From assembly GCF_000970685.1 (NCBI RefSeq), contig NZ_LAJB01000024.1, forward strand, positions 1 to 55,162: a stretch of 55,162 bases of DNA. The letters run 5' to 3'. The position numbers were made by a program, and so were the translations under genes. Below the pieces are notes generated by a model. That model saw only the letters and a list, made by a program, of their open reading frames with translations. It was not told where the DNA came from and ran no database searches. Below are positions 10,254-18,700 of the stretch, one piece after another (position 1 is the stretch's first letter; each line of letters opens with the position of its first letter). This stretch comes from Domibacillus indicus (GTDB taxonomy: Bacteria > Bacillota > Bacilli > Bacillales > Domibacillaceae).

Positions 10254-10910
10254 ATGCTGCGTGTATTAAAACAAGATATTGACACAATCTTTGAACAAGA
10301 TCCGGCGGCGAGAAGCTACCTGGAAGTTATTTTAACGTATTCAGGGCTGCATGCTATTTGGTCGCACCGGCTTGCACATGGCTTTTATAAACGGAAGTTT
10401 TATTTTATTGCCCGGGTTATTTCACAAATCAGCCGGTTTTTTACAGGCATTGAAATCCATCCTGGTGCCCGGATCGGACGAGGCCTTTTTATTGACCATG
10501 GCATGGGGGTTGTGATCGGGGAAACATGTGAAATTGGTGACAATGTAACACTTTATCAGGGTGTAACACTTGGAGGAACTGGCAAGGAAAAAGGAAAGCG
10601 GCACCCAACTATTCTGGATGGGGCCTTGATTGCAACAGGGGCAAAAGTGCTTGGCTCCATTACAGTCGGAGAATGCGCCCGTATTGGTGCCGGATCAGTC
10701 GTCTTAAAGGATGTGCCGCCAAATTCAACAGTCGTTGGTATTCCCGGCCGTATTGTGATACAAAATGGCAAAAAGGTACAGCCGGCTGTGAAAGATTTAA
10801 ACCACAGTAATATGCCTGACCCTGTAGCCGACCGATTGAAAAGCCTGGAAGCAGAAATCGCTCAGTTAAAAGAGGAAATGAAGAAAGGGGACCGTACGAA
10901 TGTCCGTTAA
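10254..10910 (+). CDS. cysE: Serine O-acetyltransferase
   Basis: CysE makes O-acetylserine from serine and acetyl-CoA, the first step of cysteine synthesis. The 218-residue protein has an N-terminal helical domain, then a left-handed beta-helix of hexapeptide repeats from about residue 65 ([23 protein letters not shown]), with the active-site histidine in DHGMG. The C-terminus is a charged, probably coiled-coil helix ([19 protein letters not shown]). The gene overlaps cysS by 11 bases. Both are under the Cys T-box, so enzyme and synthetase respond together to cysteine shortage. Confidence 0.97.
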   Translation: MLRVLKQDIDTIFEQDPAARSYLEVILTYSGLHAIWSHRLAHGFYKRKFYFIARVISQISRFFTGIEIHPGARIGRGLFIDHGMGVVIGETCEIGDNVTLYQGVTLGGTGKEKGKRHPTILDGALIATGAKVLGSITVGECARIGAGSVVLKDVPPNSTVVGIPGRIVIQNGKKVQPAVKDLNHSNMPDPVADRLKSLEAEIAQLKEEMKKGDRTNVR

Positions 10911-12297
10911 ATTATACAATACACTGACGCGCAAGAAGGAAGAATTTGTCCCAATCGAAAAGGGAAAAGTAAAGATGTATGTATGCGGACCAACCGTTTA
11001 CAATTATATCCACATCGGTAACGCACGGCCGGCAATCGTATTCGATACAGTGCGCAGACATCTTCAGTATCGCGGATACGATGTTACATATGTCTCGAAT
11101 TTTACTGATGTTGATGACAAATTAATTCGGGCTGCAAATGAACTCGGAGAAGAAGTTCCGGCGATTGCTGAACGATTTATTAATGCCTATTTTGAGGACA
11201 CTCATGCACTCGGCTGCCAGAAGGCGGATGTGCACCCGCGTGTAACAGAAAATATTGAGCTCATTATAGAATTTATTTCAGGCCTTGTCGATAAAGGATT
11301 TGCTTATGAGTCGGGCGGTGATGTGTATTACCGGACGCGGAAATTCAACGGCTACGGAAAGCTGTCCCATCAGTCTATTGATGAATTAAAAGTCGGTGCC
11401 CGCATTGGTGCCGGCGAAAAGAAAGATGATGCACTGGATTTTGTTTTGTGGAAAGCGGCAAAAGAAGGCGAAATTTCGTGGAACAGCCCGTGGGGAGAAG
11501 GCCGGCCGGGATGGCATATTGAGTGCTCCGCGATGGCGCGGAAATACCTTGGTGATTCAATCGATATTCATGCGGGCGGCCAGGATTTAACCTTCCCGCA
11601 CCATGAAAATGAGATTGCCCAATCTGAAGCGTTAACCGGCAAGCCTTTTGCCCGCTACTGGCTGCATAATGGGTACATTAATATCGACAATGAAAAAATG
11701 TCAAAATCACTCGGTAATTTTGTGCTTGTCCATGACATCATTAAAGAGATTGACCCACAGGTTCTGCGTTTCTTTATGCTGTCTGTTCACTACCGCCACC
11801 CGGTTAACTACAGCAAGGAGCTGCTGGACAGCGCAGCCGCATCGCTTGACCGTCTAAAAACGTCGTATGAGAATTTAAAGCACAGAAAAGAATCAAGCAC
11901 TAATTTAACAGGGCACGACAACCAGTGGCTTGAAAAAATAGCTGAACACCATGCCCGCTTTTTAAAGGAAATGGATGATGACTTTAATACAGCGAATGCT
12001 ATTTCTGTATTGTTTGATTTATCGAAAGATGCCAATGTATATTTGCTTGAAGCTCATACCTCAGCCGCTGTAATTGATAAGTTTTTGTCGAAGTTTGAAG
12101 ATATGTTTTTTGTGCTTGGCCTGGAAGTGAAGCAGGAAGAATTGCTTGATGAAGAAATTGAGGCATTAATTGAAGAGCGGAACGAAGCACGCGAAAACAA
12201 AGATTTCGCCCGTGCTGACAGTATTCGGGATCAGTTGAAAGAGTTAAACATTGTGCTTGAAGATACGGCACAGGGAGTTCGGTGGAGACGCGGATGA
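10900..12297 (+). CDS. cysS: Cysteinyl-tRNA synthetase
   Basis: CysS is the class I synthetase that charges tRNA-Cys. The 465-residue protein has the zinc-binding first cysteine in YVCGPTVYN (near 29), the HIGH motif HIGNARP near 38, and KMSKSLGNF near 266. Zinc ligands are also visible in HIECSAM and HHENEI. A C-terminal helical tRNA-binding domain is complete. Translation probably couples to cysE through the 11-base overlap, and the stop overlaps mrnC by 4 bases. Confidence 0.98.
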   Translation: MSVKLYNTLTRKKEEFVPIEKGKVKMYVCGPTVYNYIHIGNARPAIVFDTVRRHLQYRGYDVTYVSNFTDVDDKLIRAANELGEEVPAIAERFINAYFEDTHALGCQKADVHPRVTENIELIIEFISGLVDKGFAYESGGDVYYRTRKFNGYGKLSHQSIDELKVGARIGAGEKKDDALDFVLWKAAKEGEISWNSPWGEGRPGWHIECSAMARKYLGDSIDIHAGGQDLTFPHHENEIAQSEALTGKPFARYWLHNGYINIDNEKMSKSLGNFVLVHDIIKEIDPQVLRFFMLSVHYRHPVNYSKELLDSAAASLDRLKTSYENLKHRKESSTNLTGHDNQWLEKIAEHHARFLKEMDDDFNTANAISVLFDLSKDANVYLLEAHTSAAVIDKFLSKFEDMFFVLGLEVKQEELLDEEIEALIEERNEARENKDFARADSIRDQLKELNIVLEDTAQGVRWRRG

Positions 12298-12710
12298 TGA
12301 AGCAGCTGGCAGAGCCCTTAAAAGATGCAAAACAGCTGGGCGGGCTGGCGCTTGCTTATATGGGAGACGCCGTTTATGAAGTGTATATCCGTAAATTCCT
12401 GCTTCAATCCGGCCGTGTAAAGCCGAATGACCTTCATCGTGCTTCTACAAAGTTTGTTTCCGCAAAAGCACAGGCTGCCCAGCTTCACCGGCTGCGCGAA
12501 ATCCATTTTTTAACTGAAGAAGAGCTAACCGTAGCCAAACGAGGACGCAATGCAAAATCGGGCCATGTTCCCAAAAACACGGATGTTCAAACTTATAACC
12601 ACAGCACCGCATTTGAAGCAGTTATCGGTTTTTTGTTTTTAACGGGACAGCTTGATCGAATGGAAGCAATCATCTATGACATCTTAGAGAATGGAGGGGT
12701 AAGCGGATGA
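12294..12710 (+). CDS. mrnC: Mini-ribonuclease III MrnC
   Basis: Mini-III is a small dimeric RNase III without an RNA-binding domain that trims 23S rRNA ends in Bacillus. The 138-residue product has the RNase III signature [16 protein letters not shown] near residue 20, with the acidic catalytic residues, followed by KRGRNAKSG and the second catalytic region [12 protein letters not shown]. The ATG at 12294 overlaps the cysS stop and lies 7 bases after GGTGGAG; an in-frame GTG at 12282 is inside that site. The stop overlaps rlmB by 4 bases. Confidence 0.95.
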   Translation: MMKQLAEPLKDAKQLGGLALAYMGDAVYEVYIRKFLLQSGRVKPNDLHRASTKFVSAKAQAAQLHRLREIHFLTEEELTVAKRGRNAKSGHVPKNTDVQTYNHSTAFEAVIGFLFLTGQLDRMEAIIYDILENGGVSG

Positions 12711-13456
12711 CACAGGAACAGGAATGGATCGGAGGAAGAAACCCGGTTCTGGAAGCTTTGCGTGCTGGCCGTGATATCAATAAATTATGGGTGCAGGAAG
12801 GCGCGCAAAAAGGCTCAATTCAGCAAATTTTAGCGAAAGCGAAGGAACTTGGTGTTCCAGTACAGACAGTTCCCAAACGAAAAATTGAGCAAATGGTGCC
12901 TGAAAATCATCAAGGAGTGGCAGCTTCGATTGCGGCTTATCAGTATGCAGAAATAGAAGACTTGTTTTCAAAAGCGGAGGAAAGTGGAGAGCCGCCATTT
13001 TTTCTTTTGCTGGATGAACTTGAAGACCCGCATAATCTTGGCTCGATCATACGGACAGCCGATGCTGTCGGAGCACATGGCGTTATTATTCCGAAGCGCC
13101 GGTCAGTCAGCCTGACAGCAACAGCCGCTAAAGCCTCAACAGGGGCGATCGAATACATTCCGGTAGCACGGGTAACCAATTTAGCCCGCACGATAGAAGA
13201 ATTAAAAGAGCGGGGCGTTTGGATTGCCGGAACGGATGCAACTGGCGCAGAAGACTACCGCCGCTTTGATGGGACAATGCCCGTCTGTCTGGTAATCGGA
13301 AGTGAAGGACGCGGAATCAGCCGCCTTGTAAAAGAAAAATGTGACTTTCTTATTCAACTGCCAATGGCTGGCCATGTAACGTCTTTAAATGCTTCTGTTG
13401 CGGCCTCGCTGCTTATGTATGAGGTATACCGGAAACGCCATCCGCTGGGGAACTAA
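12707..13456 (+). CDS. rlmB: 23S rRNA 2'-O-methyltransferase, TrmH/RlmB family
   Basis: This is a SPOUT-fold methyltransferase; members of this family modify a guanosine in the 23S rRNA peptidyl-transferase region. The 249-residue protein has an N-terminal L30e-like RNA-binding domain ([11 protein letters not shown] at 8-18) and a C-terminal knot domain with [17 protein letters not shown], then [12 protein letters not shown] and the family end motif [13 protein letters not shown]. The exact target nucleotide is inferred from the family. It is tightly packed with mrnC (overlap) and rae1 (1-base gap), an RNA-processing cluster. Confidence 0.93.
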   Translation: MTQEQEWIGGRNPVLEALRAGRDINKLWVQEGAQKGSIQQILAKAKELGVPVQTVPKRKIEQMVPENHQGVAASIAAYQYAEIEDLFSKAEESGEPPFFLLLDELEDPHNLGSIIRTADAVGAHGVIIPKRRSVSLTATAAKASTGAIEYIPVARVTNLARTIEELKERGVWIAGTDATGAEDYRRFDGTMPVCLVIGSEGRGISRLVKEKCDFLIQLPMAGHVTSLNASVAASLLMYEVYRKRHPLGN

Positions 13457-13457
13457 A

Positions 13458-13967
13458 ATGGATATTCTCCTTGTTGATGGTTATAACATGATCGGAGCGT
13501 GGCCCGAGCTTCGCCGTTTGAAAGAGACGGATTTTGCCGGGGCACGTGACCGGCTTGTCACGCTTATGGCTGAATATCAGGGCGTACACGGCTGCCGGGT
13601 TATTATCGTATTTGATGCGCATTTTGTAAAAGGCACCGAAAAAAAATACCGCGATGCCAGGGTAGAAGTCATTTTTACACGAGAAAATGAAACGGCAGAT
13701 GAACGGATTGAAAAGATGGCGATTGAATTAAATAACGTACGCGACCAGGTGACCGTGGCCACTTCTGACTATACAGAGCAATGGGCAGTGTTTGGCCAGG
13801 GAGCTCTCCGCATTTCAGCACGCGAACTTTTAACAGAATTGTCTATAACGCAGAAATCGATCCAAAAAAACCTCGGCGAAATTAGTGACATCAGGCCTCA
13901 TGCAAGAATTCCACTCGACAAAGAAACAGCAGAAACATTTGAAAAATGGCGAAGAGGAAAAAAATGA
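13458..13967 (+). CDS. rae1: Ribosome-associated endoribonuclease Rae1 (YacP, NYN domain)
   Basis: In B. subtilis Rae1 enters the ribosomal A site and cleaves mRNA in a translation-dependent way. The 169-residue product starts with the NYN/PIN motif ILLVDGYNMIG, has the further acidic positions FDAH and VATSDYTEQ, and ends with a basic tail. The ATG at 13458 gives this standard N-terminus one base after the rlmB stop; longer forms that start inside rlmB are not supported. The sigH promoter starts 4 bases after the stop. Confidence 0.92.
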   Translation: MDILLVDGYNMIGAWPELRRLKETDFAGARDRLVTLMAEYQGVHGCRVIIVFDAHFVKGTEKKYRDARVEVIFTRENETADERIEKMAIELNNVRDQVTVATSDYTEQWAVFGQGALRISARELLTELSITQKSIQKNLGEISDIRPHARIPLDKETAETFEKWRRGKK

Positions 13968-13971
13968 AAGA

Positions 13972-14001
13972 TTGACGAAGAAAAAAATGGTACTGTATAC
14001 T
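13972..14001 (+). promoter_or_regulatory. Sigma-A promoter of sigH
   Basis: TTGACG (13972-13977) and TATACT (13996-14001) are separated by an A-rich 18-bp spacer. In B. subtilis the equivalent promoter is sigma-A dependent and repressed by AbrB; AbrB control here is inferred only from orthology. Confidence 0.75.
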
Positions 14002-14042
14002 AATCCTAGCGAAGATTGACAGGCGGAGGGGGATGTGTAGGC

Positions 14043-14684
14043 GTGAACCGTTCGATAAGTGCAGAGATGGAGATATTTAGTGATGAACAACTAGTGGAGC
14101 TTGTCCACAGCGGAAACAGCGAAGCCCTCGATTTTGTCATTCAAAAATATAGAAATTTTGTCAGAGCTAAAGCTCGTTCTTATTTTTTAATTGGGGCCGA
14201 CAAAGAAGATATCGTTCAGGAAGGGATGATTGGCCTTTATAAAGCTGTACGCGACTATAAAGGGGACAAGCTTAGCACATTCCGGGCTTTTGCCGAGCTG
14301 TGTATTACGAGGCAGATTATTACTGCCATTAAAACTGCAACCCGCCAGAAACATATCCCGCTTAATTCCTATGTCTCTCTCGATAAGCCAATTTATGATG
14401 AAGAATCAGATCGGACGCTTATGGATGTACTGACAGGAACAAAAGCGAGCGATCCGCAGGAATTAATTATTAACCGCGAGCAATTTTCCAGTATTGAAGG
14501 AAAAGTAAACGAGCTTTTAAGTGATTTAGAACGGCAGGTGCTTGCTCTTTATCTCGATGGCCGTTCGTACCAGGAAATTTCAGAAGAGTTGAACCGCCAT
14601 GTGAAATCAATTGACAATGCCTTGCAGCGAGTTAAGCGGAAGCTGGAACGGTATTGGGAGTTTAAAGAGATTACCATCCAATGA
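14043..14684 (+). CDS. sigH: RNA polymerase sigma factor SigH
   Basis: SigH (sigma-30, Spo0H) directs transition-phase and early sporulation transcription. The 213-residue protein has region 2 with KYRNFVRAKARSYFLIGADKEDIVQEGMIGLYKA, almost identical to B. subtilis in what I can compare, and region 4 ending in the helix-turn-helix YQEISEELNRHVKSIDNALQRVKRKLE (motifs given in part). The GTG at 14043 is 10 bases after GGAGGGGG; an upstream TTG at 14016 precedes that site. It has its own promoter and is followed by rpmG. Confidence 0.95.
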   Translation: MNRSISAEMEIFSDEQLVELVHSGNSEALDFVIQKYRNFVRAKARSYFLIGADKEDIVQEGMIGLYKAVRDYKGDKLSTFRAFAELCITRQIITAIKTATRQKHIPLNSYVSLDKPIYDEESDRTLMDVLTGTKASDPQELIINREQFSSIEGKVNELLSDLERQVLALYLDGRSYQEISEELNRHVKSIDNALQRVKRKLERYWEFKEITIQ

Positions 14685-14746
14685 AACTTGACGAAATACC
14701 GCTTTCAATGGTAAGTTTTAAGAATTGAAATGGTAAGGTGATAAAT

Positions 14747-14893
14747 ATGGCAAAAAAAGTGCCGCTTGCGTGCTCTGTATGCGGATCACGCAATTACTCG
14801 ACGACGGTCAATACAGCCAGCGGCGAGCGCCTTGAAATAAAAAAATTTTGCGGTGTCTGCAATCAGCATACTGTGCACAAACAGACGAAATGA
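14747..14893 (+). CDS. rpmG: 50S ribosomal protein L33
   Basis: This 48-residue large-subunit protein is too short for most ORF searches. It has two CxxC pairs (C9/C12 and C35/C38), so it is the zinc-binding form of L33; many Bacillales carry an additional cysteine-free paralogue elsewhere. The ATG follows a GGTAAGGTG-type site. It lies between sigH and secE, as in B. subtilis. Confidence 0.95.
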   Translation: MAKKVPLACSVCGSRNYSTTVNTASGERLEIKKFCGVCNQHTVHKQTK

Positions 14894-14925
14894 CACCGGA
14901 GCATTTCTTTTGGAGGTTTCAGCAA

Positions 14926-15111
14926 ATGTCACGCATTACGCAATTTTTTCGTAACGTGCGTTCTGAAATGGGTAAGGTCAGCTGGCCGAAACGGAAAGAG
15001 CTTACAACGTATACAATTACGGTTGTTTCGACAGTAATTTTTCTTGCTCTTTTTTTCTCGGTTGTGGATCTCGGTATTTCGACGCTCGTACGCTGGGTTT
15101 TAGAACTGTAA
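14926..15111 (+). CDS. secE: Preprotein translocase subunit SecE
   Basis: SecE is the small clamp subunit of the SecYEG channel. The 61-residue protein has the short Gram-positive form: an amphipathic N-terminal helix with the conserved VRSEMGKVSWPKRKEL (residues 11-26) followed by one transmembrane helix (about 29-51). The ATG at 14926 is 7 bases after TGGAGG. SecY is encoded in the same window at about 41 kb. Confidence 0.96.
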   Translation: MSRITQFFRNVRSEMGKVSWPKRKELTTYTITVVSTVIFLALFFSVVDLGISTLVRWVLEL

Positions 15112-15131
15112 TCAGCTACTTGGAAAATTAC

Positions 15132-15163
15132 TTGAATACACAGTGTTTTTTCCGTGCTATAAT
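15132..15163 (+). promoter_or_regulatory. Extended -10 promoter downstream of secE
   Basis: TATAAT at 15158-15163 is preceded by TG at 15155-15156, which makes an extended -10. The only -35-like hexamer is TTGAAT (15132-15137) with a long 20-bp spacer, so the TG extension probably carries the activity. It would start a transcript near 15171. Confidence 0.55.
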
Positions 15164-15170
15164 GGATAAT

Positions 15171-15262
15171 ATGAATAGAGGCCAGGAATGCCGCATTGCC
15201 CGGCAGCGCCTTCGTGACCCGCATCATGCGGACCTGAAAAGCCCGTTTAACGGGTTTTTTCA
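15171..15262 (+). ncRNA. Candidate ~90-nt terminated transcript between secE and nusG
   Basis: From the extended -10 promoter, transcription would pass two small hairpins (TGCCG with CGGCA; CCGCAT with ATGCGG) and reach an intrinsic terminator with a 10-bp stem (15237-15246 with 15250-15259) ending in six T residues. It could be a small RNA or the terminated form of a nusG leader. No ORF with a ribosome site was seen in it. I do not recognise the element. Confidence 0.4.
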
Positions 15263-15264
15263 TT

Positions 15265-15430
15265 TGGCTTGAAATTGGTTCAGAAAGCTGTCCGGCTTTA
15301 GGGACTGCCAGCCCGGGAGTTCACCGCGGATCGTGTTTTAAAGCGGGAGTCCATGCAAGCCGGGGGAAGCAGAGACAAAGGTGCCTCTGGCGCAGGGCTC
15401 ATCACAGGTGGCCGTCAAAAGCTATGCATT
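15265..15430 (+). promoter_or_regulatory. Unrecognised structured leader segment upstream of nusG
   Basis: After the terminator the 370-base secE-nusG gap continues with nested complementary segments: CCGGCTT (15292-15298) with AAGCCGG (15357-15363), GGACT (15302-15306) with AGTCC (15348-15352), and CCCG (15312-15315) with CGGG (15344-15347), then a separate CAGAG/CTCTG hairpin (15370-15389). The nesting is consistent with a folded RNA. No known riboswitch or ribosomal-protein leader was recognised. Confidence 0.4.
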
Positions 15431-15457
15431 GTGCGCTTTTCTTGTTTAAAATGAAAA

Positions 15458-15481
15458 GGAGGGAAGGACACAAGTCCCTTT
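15458..15481 (+). promoter_or_regulatory. Hairpin that can hide the nusG ribosome-binding site
   Basis: GGAGGGA (15458-15464) can pair with TCCCTTT (15475-15481), a 7-bp helix with two G-T pairs that covers the only good Shine-Dalgarno sequence. That site is about 20 bases from the nusG ATG unless RNA folding (for example GGAC/GTCC at 15466-15477) brings them together. Translational control is an inference. Confidence 0.4.
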
Positions 15482-15483
15482 CT

Positions 15484-16020
15484 ATGGAAAAAAATTGGTA
15501 TGTTGTTCACACGTATTCAGGTTATGAAAATAAAGTAAAAGCAAATTTGGAAAAACGCGTTGAGTCAATGGGGATGCAGGACAAAATCTTTCGGGTGATT
15601 GTGCCGGAAGAAGAAGAACGCGATGTGAAAAATGGAAAAGAAAAAGTTACAAAACGAAAAGTCTTCCCGGGTTATGTGCTTGTCGAAATTGTTATGACCG
15701 ACGATTCGTGGTATGTAGTGCGGAATACTCCGGGCGTTACAGGCTTTGTTGGCTCTGCCGGCCACGGCTCTAAGCCAACTCCGCTTCTTCCGGACGAAGT
15801 AACATCCATTTTAAAGCAGATGGGCATGGAAGACCGCCGTCATGAAGCAGACTATGAAATCGGTGAAACGGTTACGGTTAAAGAAGGTCCGTTTGCAGAC
15901 TTTGAAGGCACAGTAGAAGAGATTGACCAGGACAAAGGGAAACTGAAAGTACTTGTCAATATGTTTGGCCGTGAAACACCGGTAGAACTTGATTTTGACC
16001 AGGTCAATAAATTATCCTGA
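15484..16020 (+). CDS. nusG: Transcription elongation/pausing factor NusG
   Basis: NusG binds RNA polymerase and modulates pausing and termination. The 178-residue protein has the NGN domain from [11 protein letters not shown] and a C-terminal KOW domain ([18 protein letters not shown] near 125-142, then [14 protein letters not shown]). The start at 15484 gives the canonical [13 protein letters not shown]; longer in-frame starts at 15424 and 15451 lack a ribosome site. The Shine-Dalgarno placement is odd (see the adjacent hairpin). It lies between secE and rplK as in other Bacillales. Confidence 0.95.
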   Translation: MEKNWYVVHTYSGYENKVKANLEKRVESMGMQDKIFRVIVPEEEERDVKNGKEKVTKRKVFPGYVLVEIVMTDDSWYVVRNTPGVTGFVGSAGHGSKPTPLLPDEVTSILKQMGMEDRRHEADYEIGETVTVKEGPFADFEGTVEEIDQDKGKLKVLVNMFGRETPVELDFDQVNKLS

Positions 16021-16028
16021 AAAACGGG

Positions 16029-16057
16029 TTGAAATCTTGTGTAGAAAGTGGTAATAT
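16029..16057 (+). promoter_or_regulatory. Sigma-A promoter of rplK-rplA
   Basis: TTGAAA (16029-16034) and TAATAT (16052-16057) are separated by exactly 17 bp. A hairpin follows at 16060-16088 (CTTAGG with CCTAAG, extended by CAGTA with TACTG), then a 20-base perfect palindrome at 16104-16123. Confidence 0.65.
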
Positions 16058-16130
16058 TTCTTAGGTCAGTATGTACGTACTGCCTAAGACTTATTTTATA
16101 ATCATCTTTATTTAAATAAAGATAGACAGA

Positions 16131-16158
16131 GTGGGAGGGGCAAAGCCCCATGTACCAC
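16131..16158 (+). promoter_or_regulatory. Candidate L1-binding site in the rplK leader
   Basis: GTGG and CCAC close an asymmetric internal loop (GAG on one side, ATGTA on the other) above a GGGGC/GCCCC-type hairpin. This layout resembles the L1 site on 23S rRNA and its mRNA mimics, which allow L1 to repress its own operon. The assignment rests on this resemblance only. Confidence 0.5.
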
Positions 16159-16184
16159 ATCACGGACTTAAGGAGGTGTGTCTC

Positions 16185-16610
16185 GTGGCTAAAAAAGTAA
16201 TTAAAGTCGTAAAACTGCAAATTCCTGCAGGTAAAGCAAACCCTGCGCCGCCGGTTGGTCCGGCACTTGGTCAAGCTGGTGTTAACATCATGGGATTCTG
16301 TAAGGAATTCAATGCGCGTACAGCAGATCAAGCAGGATTGATCATTCCGGTTGAGATTTCGGTTTTTGAAGACCGTTCATTTACATTCATCACAAAAACT
16401 CCGCCTGCAGCTGTTCTTTTGAAAAAAGCAGCTGGTATCGAATCAGGATCTGGAGAGCCGAACCGCAACAAAGTTGCAACGGTTAAGCGTGATAAAGTGC
16501 GTGAAATTGCTGAAACAAAAATGCCTGACCTAAACGCAGCTGACGTTGAAGCGGCTATGCGTATGGTTGAAGGTACTGCCCGCAGCATGGGTATTGTGAT
16601 CGAAGACTAA
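16185..16610 (+). CDS. rplK: 50S ribosomal protein L11
   Basis: L11 forms the GTPase-associated stalk base with L10 and is the stringent-response sensor site for RelA. The 141-residue protein begins [29 protein letters not shown]-like (given in part), with the proline-rich hinge [11 protein letters not shown] at 20-30 and a C-terminal RNA-binding domain. The GTG at 16185 follows AAGGAGGTG; a longer in-frame ATG at 16131's frame would run through the leader structure and is rejected. Confidence 0.97.
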   Translation: MAKKVIKVVKLQIPAGKANPAPPVGPALGQAGVNIMGFCKEFNARTADQAGLIIPVEISVFEDRSFTFITKTPPAAVLLKKAAGIESGSGEPNRNKVATVKRDKVREIAETKMPDLNAADVEAAMRMVEGTARSMGIVIED

Positions 16611-16632
16611 TCAGTTGTCTGTTTTTGGAGGT

Positions 16633-16662
16633 TGCGAGTGAAGTAGCGATACTTCATCCGCA
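16633..16662 (+). other. Stable hairpin with GCGA tetraloop between rplK and rplA
   Basis: Thirteen positions on each side pair with a single A-C mismatch around a GCGA (GNRA-type) loop. No T-tract follows, so it is more likely a processing or regulatory hairpin than a terminator. Confidence 0.55.
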
Positions 16663-16672
16663 GCCTTTATTC

Positions 16673-16699
16673 GTGGGAGGTAAATTCCGCTATAACCAC
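16673..16699 (+). promoter_or_regulatory. Second candidate L1-binding site, before rplA
   Basis: The segment repeats the layout of the rplK leader element: GTGG, then GAGG, a short inner part, an A-rich bulge, then CCAC, ending 2 bases before the rplA Shine-Dalgarno site. The inner stem is weaker than in the first copy. Confidence 0.4.
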
Positions 16700-16717
16700 A
16701 TAAGGAGGAAACATATA

Positions 16718-17422
16718 ATGGCGAAACAAGGTAAAAAGTTTCAGGAGGCAGCGAAACTCGTTGACCGCACGAAACAATATTCAGTAGAAGAAGCAATTGA
16801 GCTTGTAAAGAAAACAAGCACAGTAAAATTTGATGCAACAGTAGAGGCGGCTTTCCGTCTTGGCGTTGACCCGAAAAAAGCGGATCAGCAAATTCGTGGA
16901 GCGCTTGTTCTTCCAAACGGAACAGGTAAAACTCAACGTGTTCTTGTGTTCGCGAAAGGCGAAAAAGCGAAAGAAGCTGAAGCTGCAGGTGCAGACTATG
17001 TAGGCGACAGCGACTTCATCAACAAAATCCAACAAGGCTGGTTCGAATTCGATGTAATCGTAGCGACACCTGACATGATGGGCGAAGTTGGTAAATTAGG
17101 CCGCGTTCTTGGACCAAAAGGCTTGATGCCAAATCCGAAAACAGGCACAGTAACATTTGATGTAACAAAAGCAATCCAAGAAATCAAAGCTGGTAAAGTA
17201 GAATACCGTGTTGATAAAGCAGGTAACATTCACGTACCGGTTGGGAAAGTATCTTTCGACAGTGAGAAGCTTGTTGAAAACTTTACAGCGATTTTTGATA
17301 CAATGATGAAAGTAAAGCCTTCTGCAGCAAAAGGCGTTTACATGAAAAACATCTCTGTTACATCAACAATGGGTCCTGGTGTGAAAGTAGATGCAGCATC
17401 TTTCTCAGCAGTAAAAAATTAA
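16718..17422 (+). CDS. rplA: 50S ribosomal protein L1
   Basis: L1 binds the mobile stalk of 23S rRNA that helps release deacylated tRNA, and in many bacteria represses translation of its own mRNA. The 234-residue protein has the two-domain L1 fold, with the signature [13 protein letters not shown] near residue 130 and the C-terminal [13 protein letters not shown]. The ATG at 16718 lies 7 bases after AAGGAGG; an in-frame extension to 16625 crosses the leader hairpins and is not supported. Confidence 0.97.
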   Translation: MAKQGKKFQEAAKLVDRTKQYSVEEAIELVKKTSTVKFDATVEAAFRLGVDPKKADQQIRGALVLPNGTGKTQRVLVFAKGEKAKEAEAAGADYVGDSDFINKIQQGWFEFDVIVATPDMMGEVGKLGRVLGPKGLMPNPKTGTVTFDVTKAIQEIKAGKVEYRVDKAGNIHVPVGKVSFDSEKLVENFTAIFDTMMKVKPSAAKGVYMKNISVTSTMGPGVKVDAASFSAVKN

Positions 17423-17423
17423 G

Positions 17424-17452
17424 TTGACAGCATAAAGATTTTCTGTTAAAGT
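17424..17452 (+). promoter_or_regulatory. Sigma-A promoter of rplJ-rplL
   Basis: A perfect -35 TTGACA (17424-17429) is 17 bp from TAAAGT (17447-17452). It starts right after the rplA stop, so the L10 operon has its own promoter. Confidence 0.7.
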
Positions 17453-17510
17453 AGAATCTGTTGAGTTTACAACAGTAAACAGCAACTTAATAAAATATAT
17501 ACATTTGTAC

Positions 17511-17625
17511 CGTAGACAGCAGGGGCTTACGCTTAATTATCCTGCCGAGGACTTGCGAAATAGATTGCGCGGCTTTTCGTCCGCTTTTCGTGCCTCCATG
17601 TCTTCCGGGACATGGAGGCTTTTAC
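17511..17625 (+). promoter_or_regulatory. L10 leader of the rplJL operon
   Basis: The 270-base rplA-rplJ gap holds a hairpin at 17460-17486 and then the L10-type leader, with the conserved AGCAGGGGCTTACGC region (near 17518) followed by CCTGCCGAGG. It ends in an 11-bp hairpin (17592-17602 with 17609-17619) followed by TTTT. In Firmicutes this leader binds L10(L12)4 and attenuates the operon. Confidence 0.8.
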
Positions 17626-17692
17626 GTTTCCTAAACGGTATAAAATAATTGAACGTTTTTCGTTCAGATAAATCTTACAGGAGGTGTAGCAG

Positions 17693-18193
17693 ATGAGCAG
17701 CGTTATCGAGAAAAAACAAGCAGTTGTTGGTGAAATCGCCGACAAACTAAAAAACAGCCCATCGACAGTTATCGTTGACTACCGCGGTCTTTCCGTGGCA
17801 CAAGTAACGGAACTTCGTAAGCAGCTTCGTGAAGCAGGCGTTGAGTTCAAAGTATACAAAAATACGATGACTCGCCGTGCAGCTGAGCAGGCAGGTATCG
17901 AAGGACTTGGAGAGTTCCTTACAGGTCCAAACGCAATAGCGTTCGGTGCTGAGGATGTTGTGGCTCCAGCGAAGATCTTGAACGAATTCGCGAAGAAAAA
18001 CGACGCACTTGAAATTAAAGCTGGTGTTCTTGAAGGAAACTTCGTATCGGTTGAGGAAGTTAAAGCACTTGCAGAACTTCCATCACGCGAAGGACTTCTT
18101 TCTATGGTACTCAGCGTTCTTCAAGCGCCAATCCGCAACTTCGCTCTTGCAGCGAAAGCAGTGGCCGATCAAAAAGAAGAGCAAGGCGCATAA
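17693..18193 (+). CDS. rplJ: 50S ribosomal protein L10
   Basis: L10 anchors L7/L12 dimers to the ribosomal stalk and is the autoregulator of this operon. The 166-residue protein has the N-terminal rRNA-binding domain with [19 protein letters not shown] (residues 24-42) and [10 protein letters not shown] near 53, and a C-terminal helix that carries L12. The start follows an AGGAGGTG site. It is 73 bases from rplL. Confidence 0.98.
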   Translation: MSSVIEKKQAVVGEIADKLKNSPSTVIVDYRGLSVAQVTELRKQLREAGVEFKVYKNTMTRRAAEQAGIEGLGEFLTGPNAIAFGAEDVVAPAKILNEFAKKNDALEIKAGVLEGNFVSVEEVKALAELPSREGLLSMVLSVLQAPIRNFALAAKAVADQKEEQGA

Positions 18194-18266
18194 TTGCCAG
18201 GCAAATCGTATAGCGGTTTAATGAATAAAAAAACATTTTTAAAACACACTAAGGAGGAAATACAAA

Positions 18267-18629
18267 ATGTCTAAAGAGCAAATCATTGAAGCAATCAAAG
18301 AAATGTCCGTTCTTGAATTGAACGACCTTGTAAAAGCAATCGAAGAAGAATTCGGCGTAACAGCAGCTGCACCAGTTGCAGTAGCGGGTGCTGCAGGCGG
18401 CGACGCAGCAGCAGAAAAAACAGAATTCGACCTTATCCTTGCTGGAGCAGGCGACCAAAAAATCAAAGTTATCAAAGTTGTTCGCGAAATCACAGGCCTT
18501 GGCTTGAAAGAAGCGAAAGAGCTAGTTGATAACACACCAAAAGCGCTTAAAGAAGGTATCGCGAAAGAAGAAGCTGAAGAGCTTAAAGCGAAACTTGAAG
18601 AAGTTGGCGCTTCTGTAGAAGTGAAGTAA
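18267..18629 (+). CDS. rplL: 50S ribosomal protein L7/L12
   Basis: L7/L12 forms the flexible stalk that recruits translational GTPases. The 120-residue acidic protein has an N-terminal dimerization domain, an alanine-rich hinge ([15 protein letters not shown] at about 32-46) and the compact C-terminal domain with [20 protein letters not shown]. The length is typical. The ATG lies behind AAGGAGGAA. Confidence 0.98.
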   Translation: MSKEQIIEAIKEMSVLELNDLVKAIEEEFGVTAAAPVAVAGAAGGDAAAEKTEFDLILAGAGDQKIKVIKVVREITGLGLKEAKELVDNTPKALKEGIAKEEAEELKAKLEEVGASVEVK

Positions 18630-18646
18630 TTTTTTGATACAATGAC

Positions 18647-18684
18647 ACAAAAGTCCGCTGGTTCTGCAGCGGGCTTTTGTTGTT
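18647..18684 (+). terminator. Terminator or attenuator after rplL
   Basis: A 14-bp stem (18647-18660 with 18667-18680) with one T-G pair encloses a 6-base loop. The T-rich part lies inside the 3' arm (CTTTTGTTGTTG), so termination may be partial, which would let some transcripts continue into ybxB. Confidence 0.7.
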
Positions 18685-18700
18685 GAAAGGGGAAATGATT

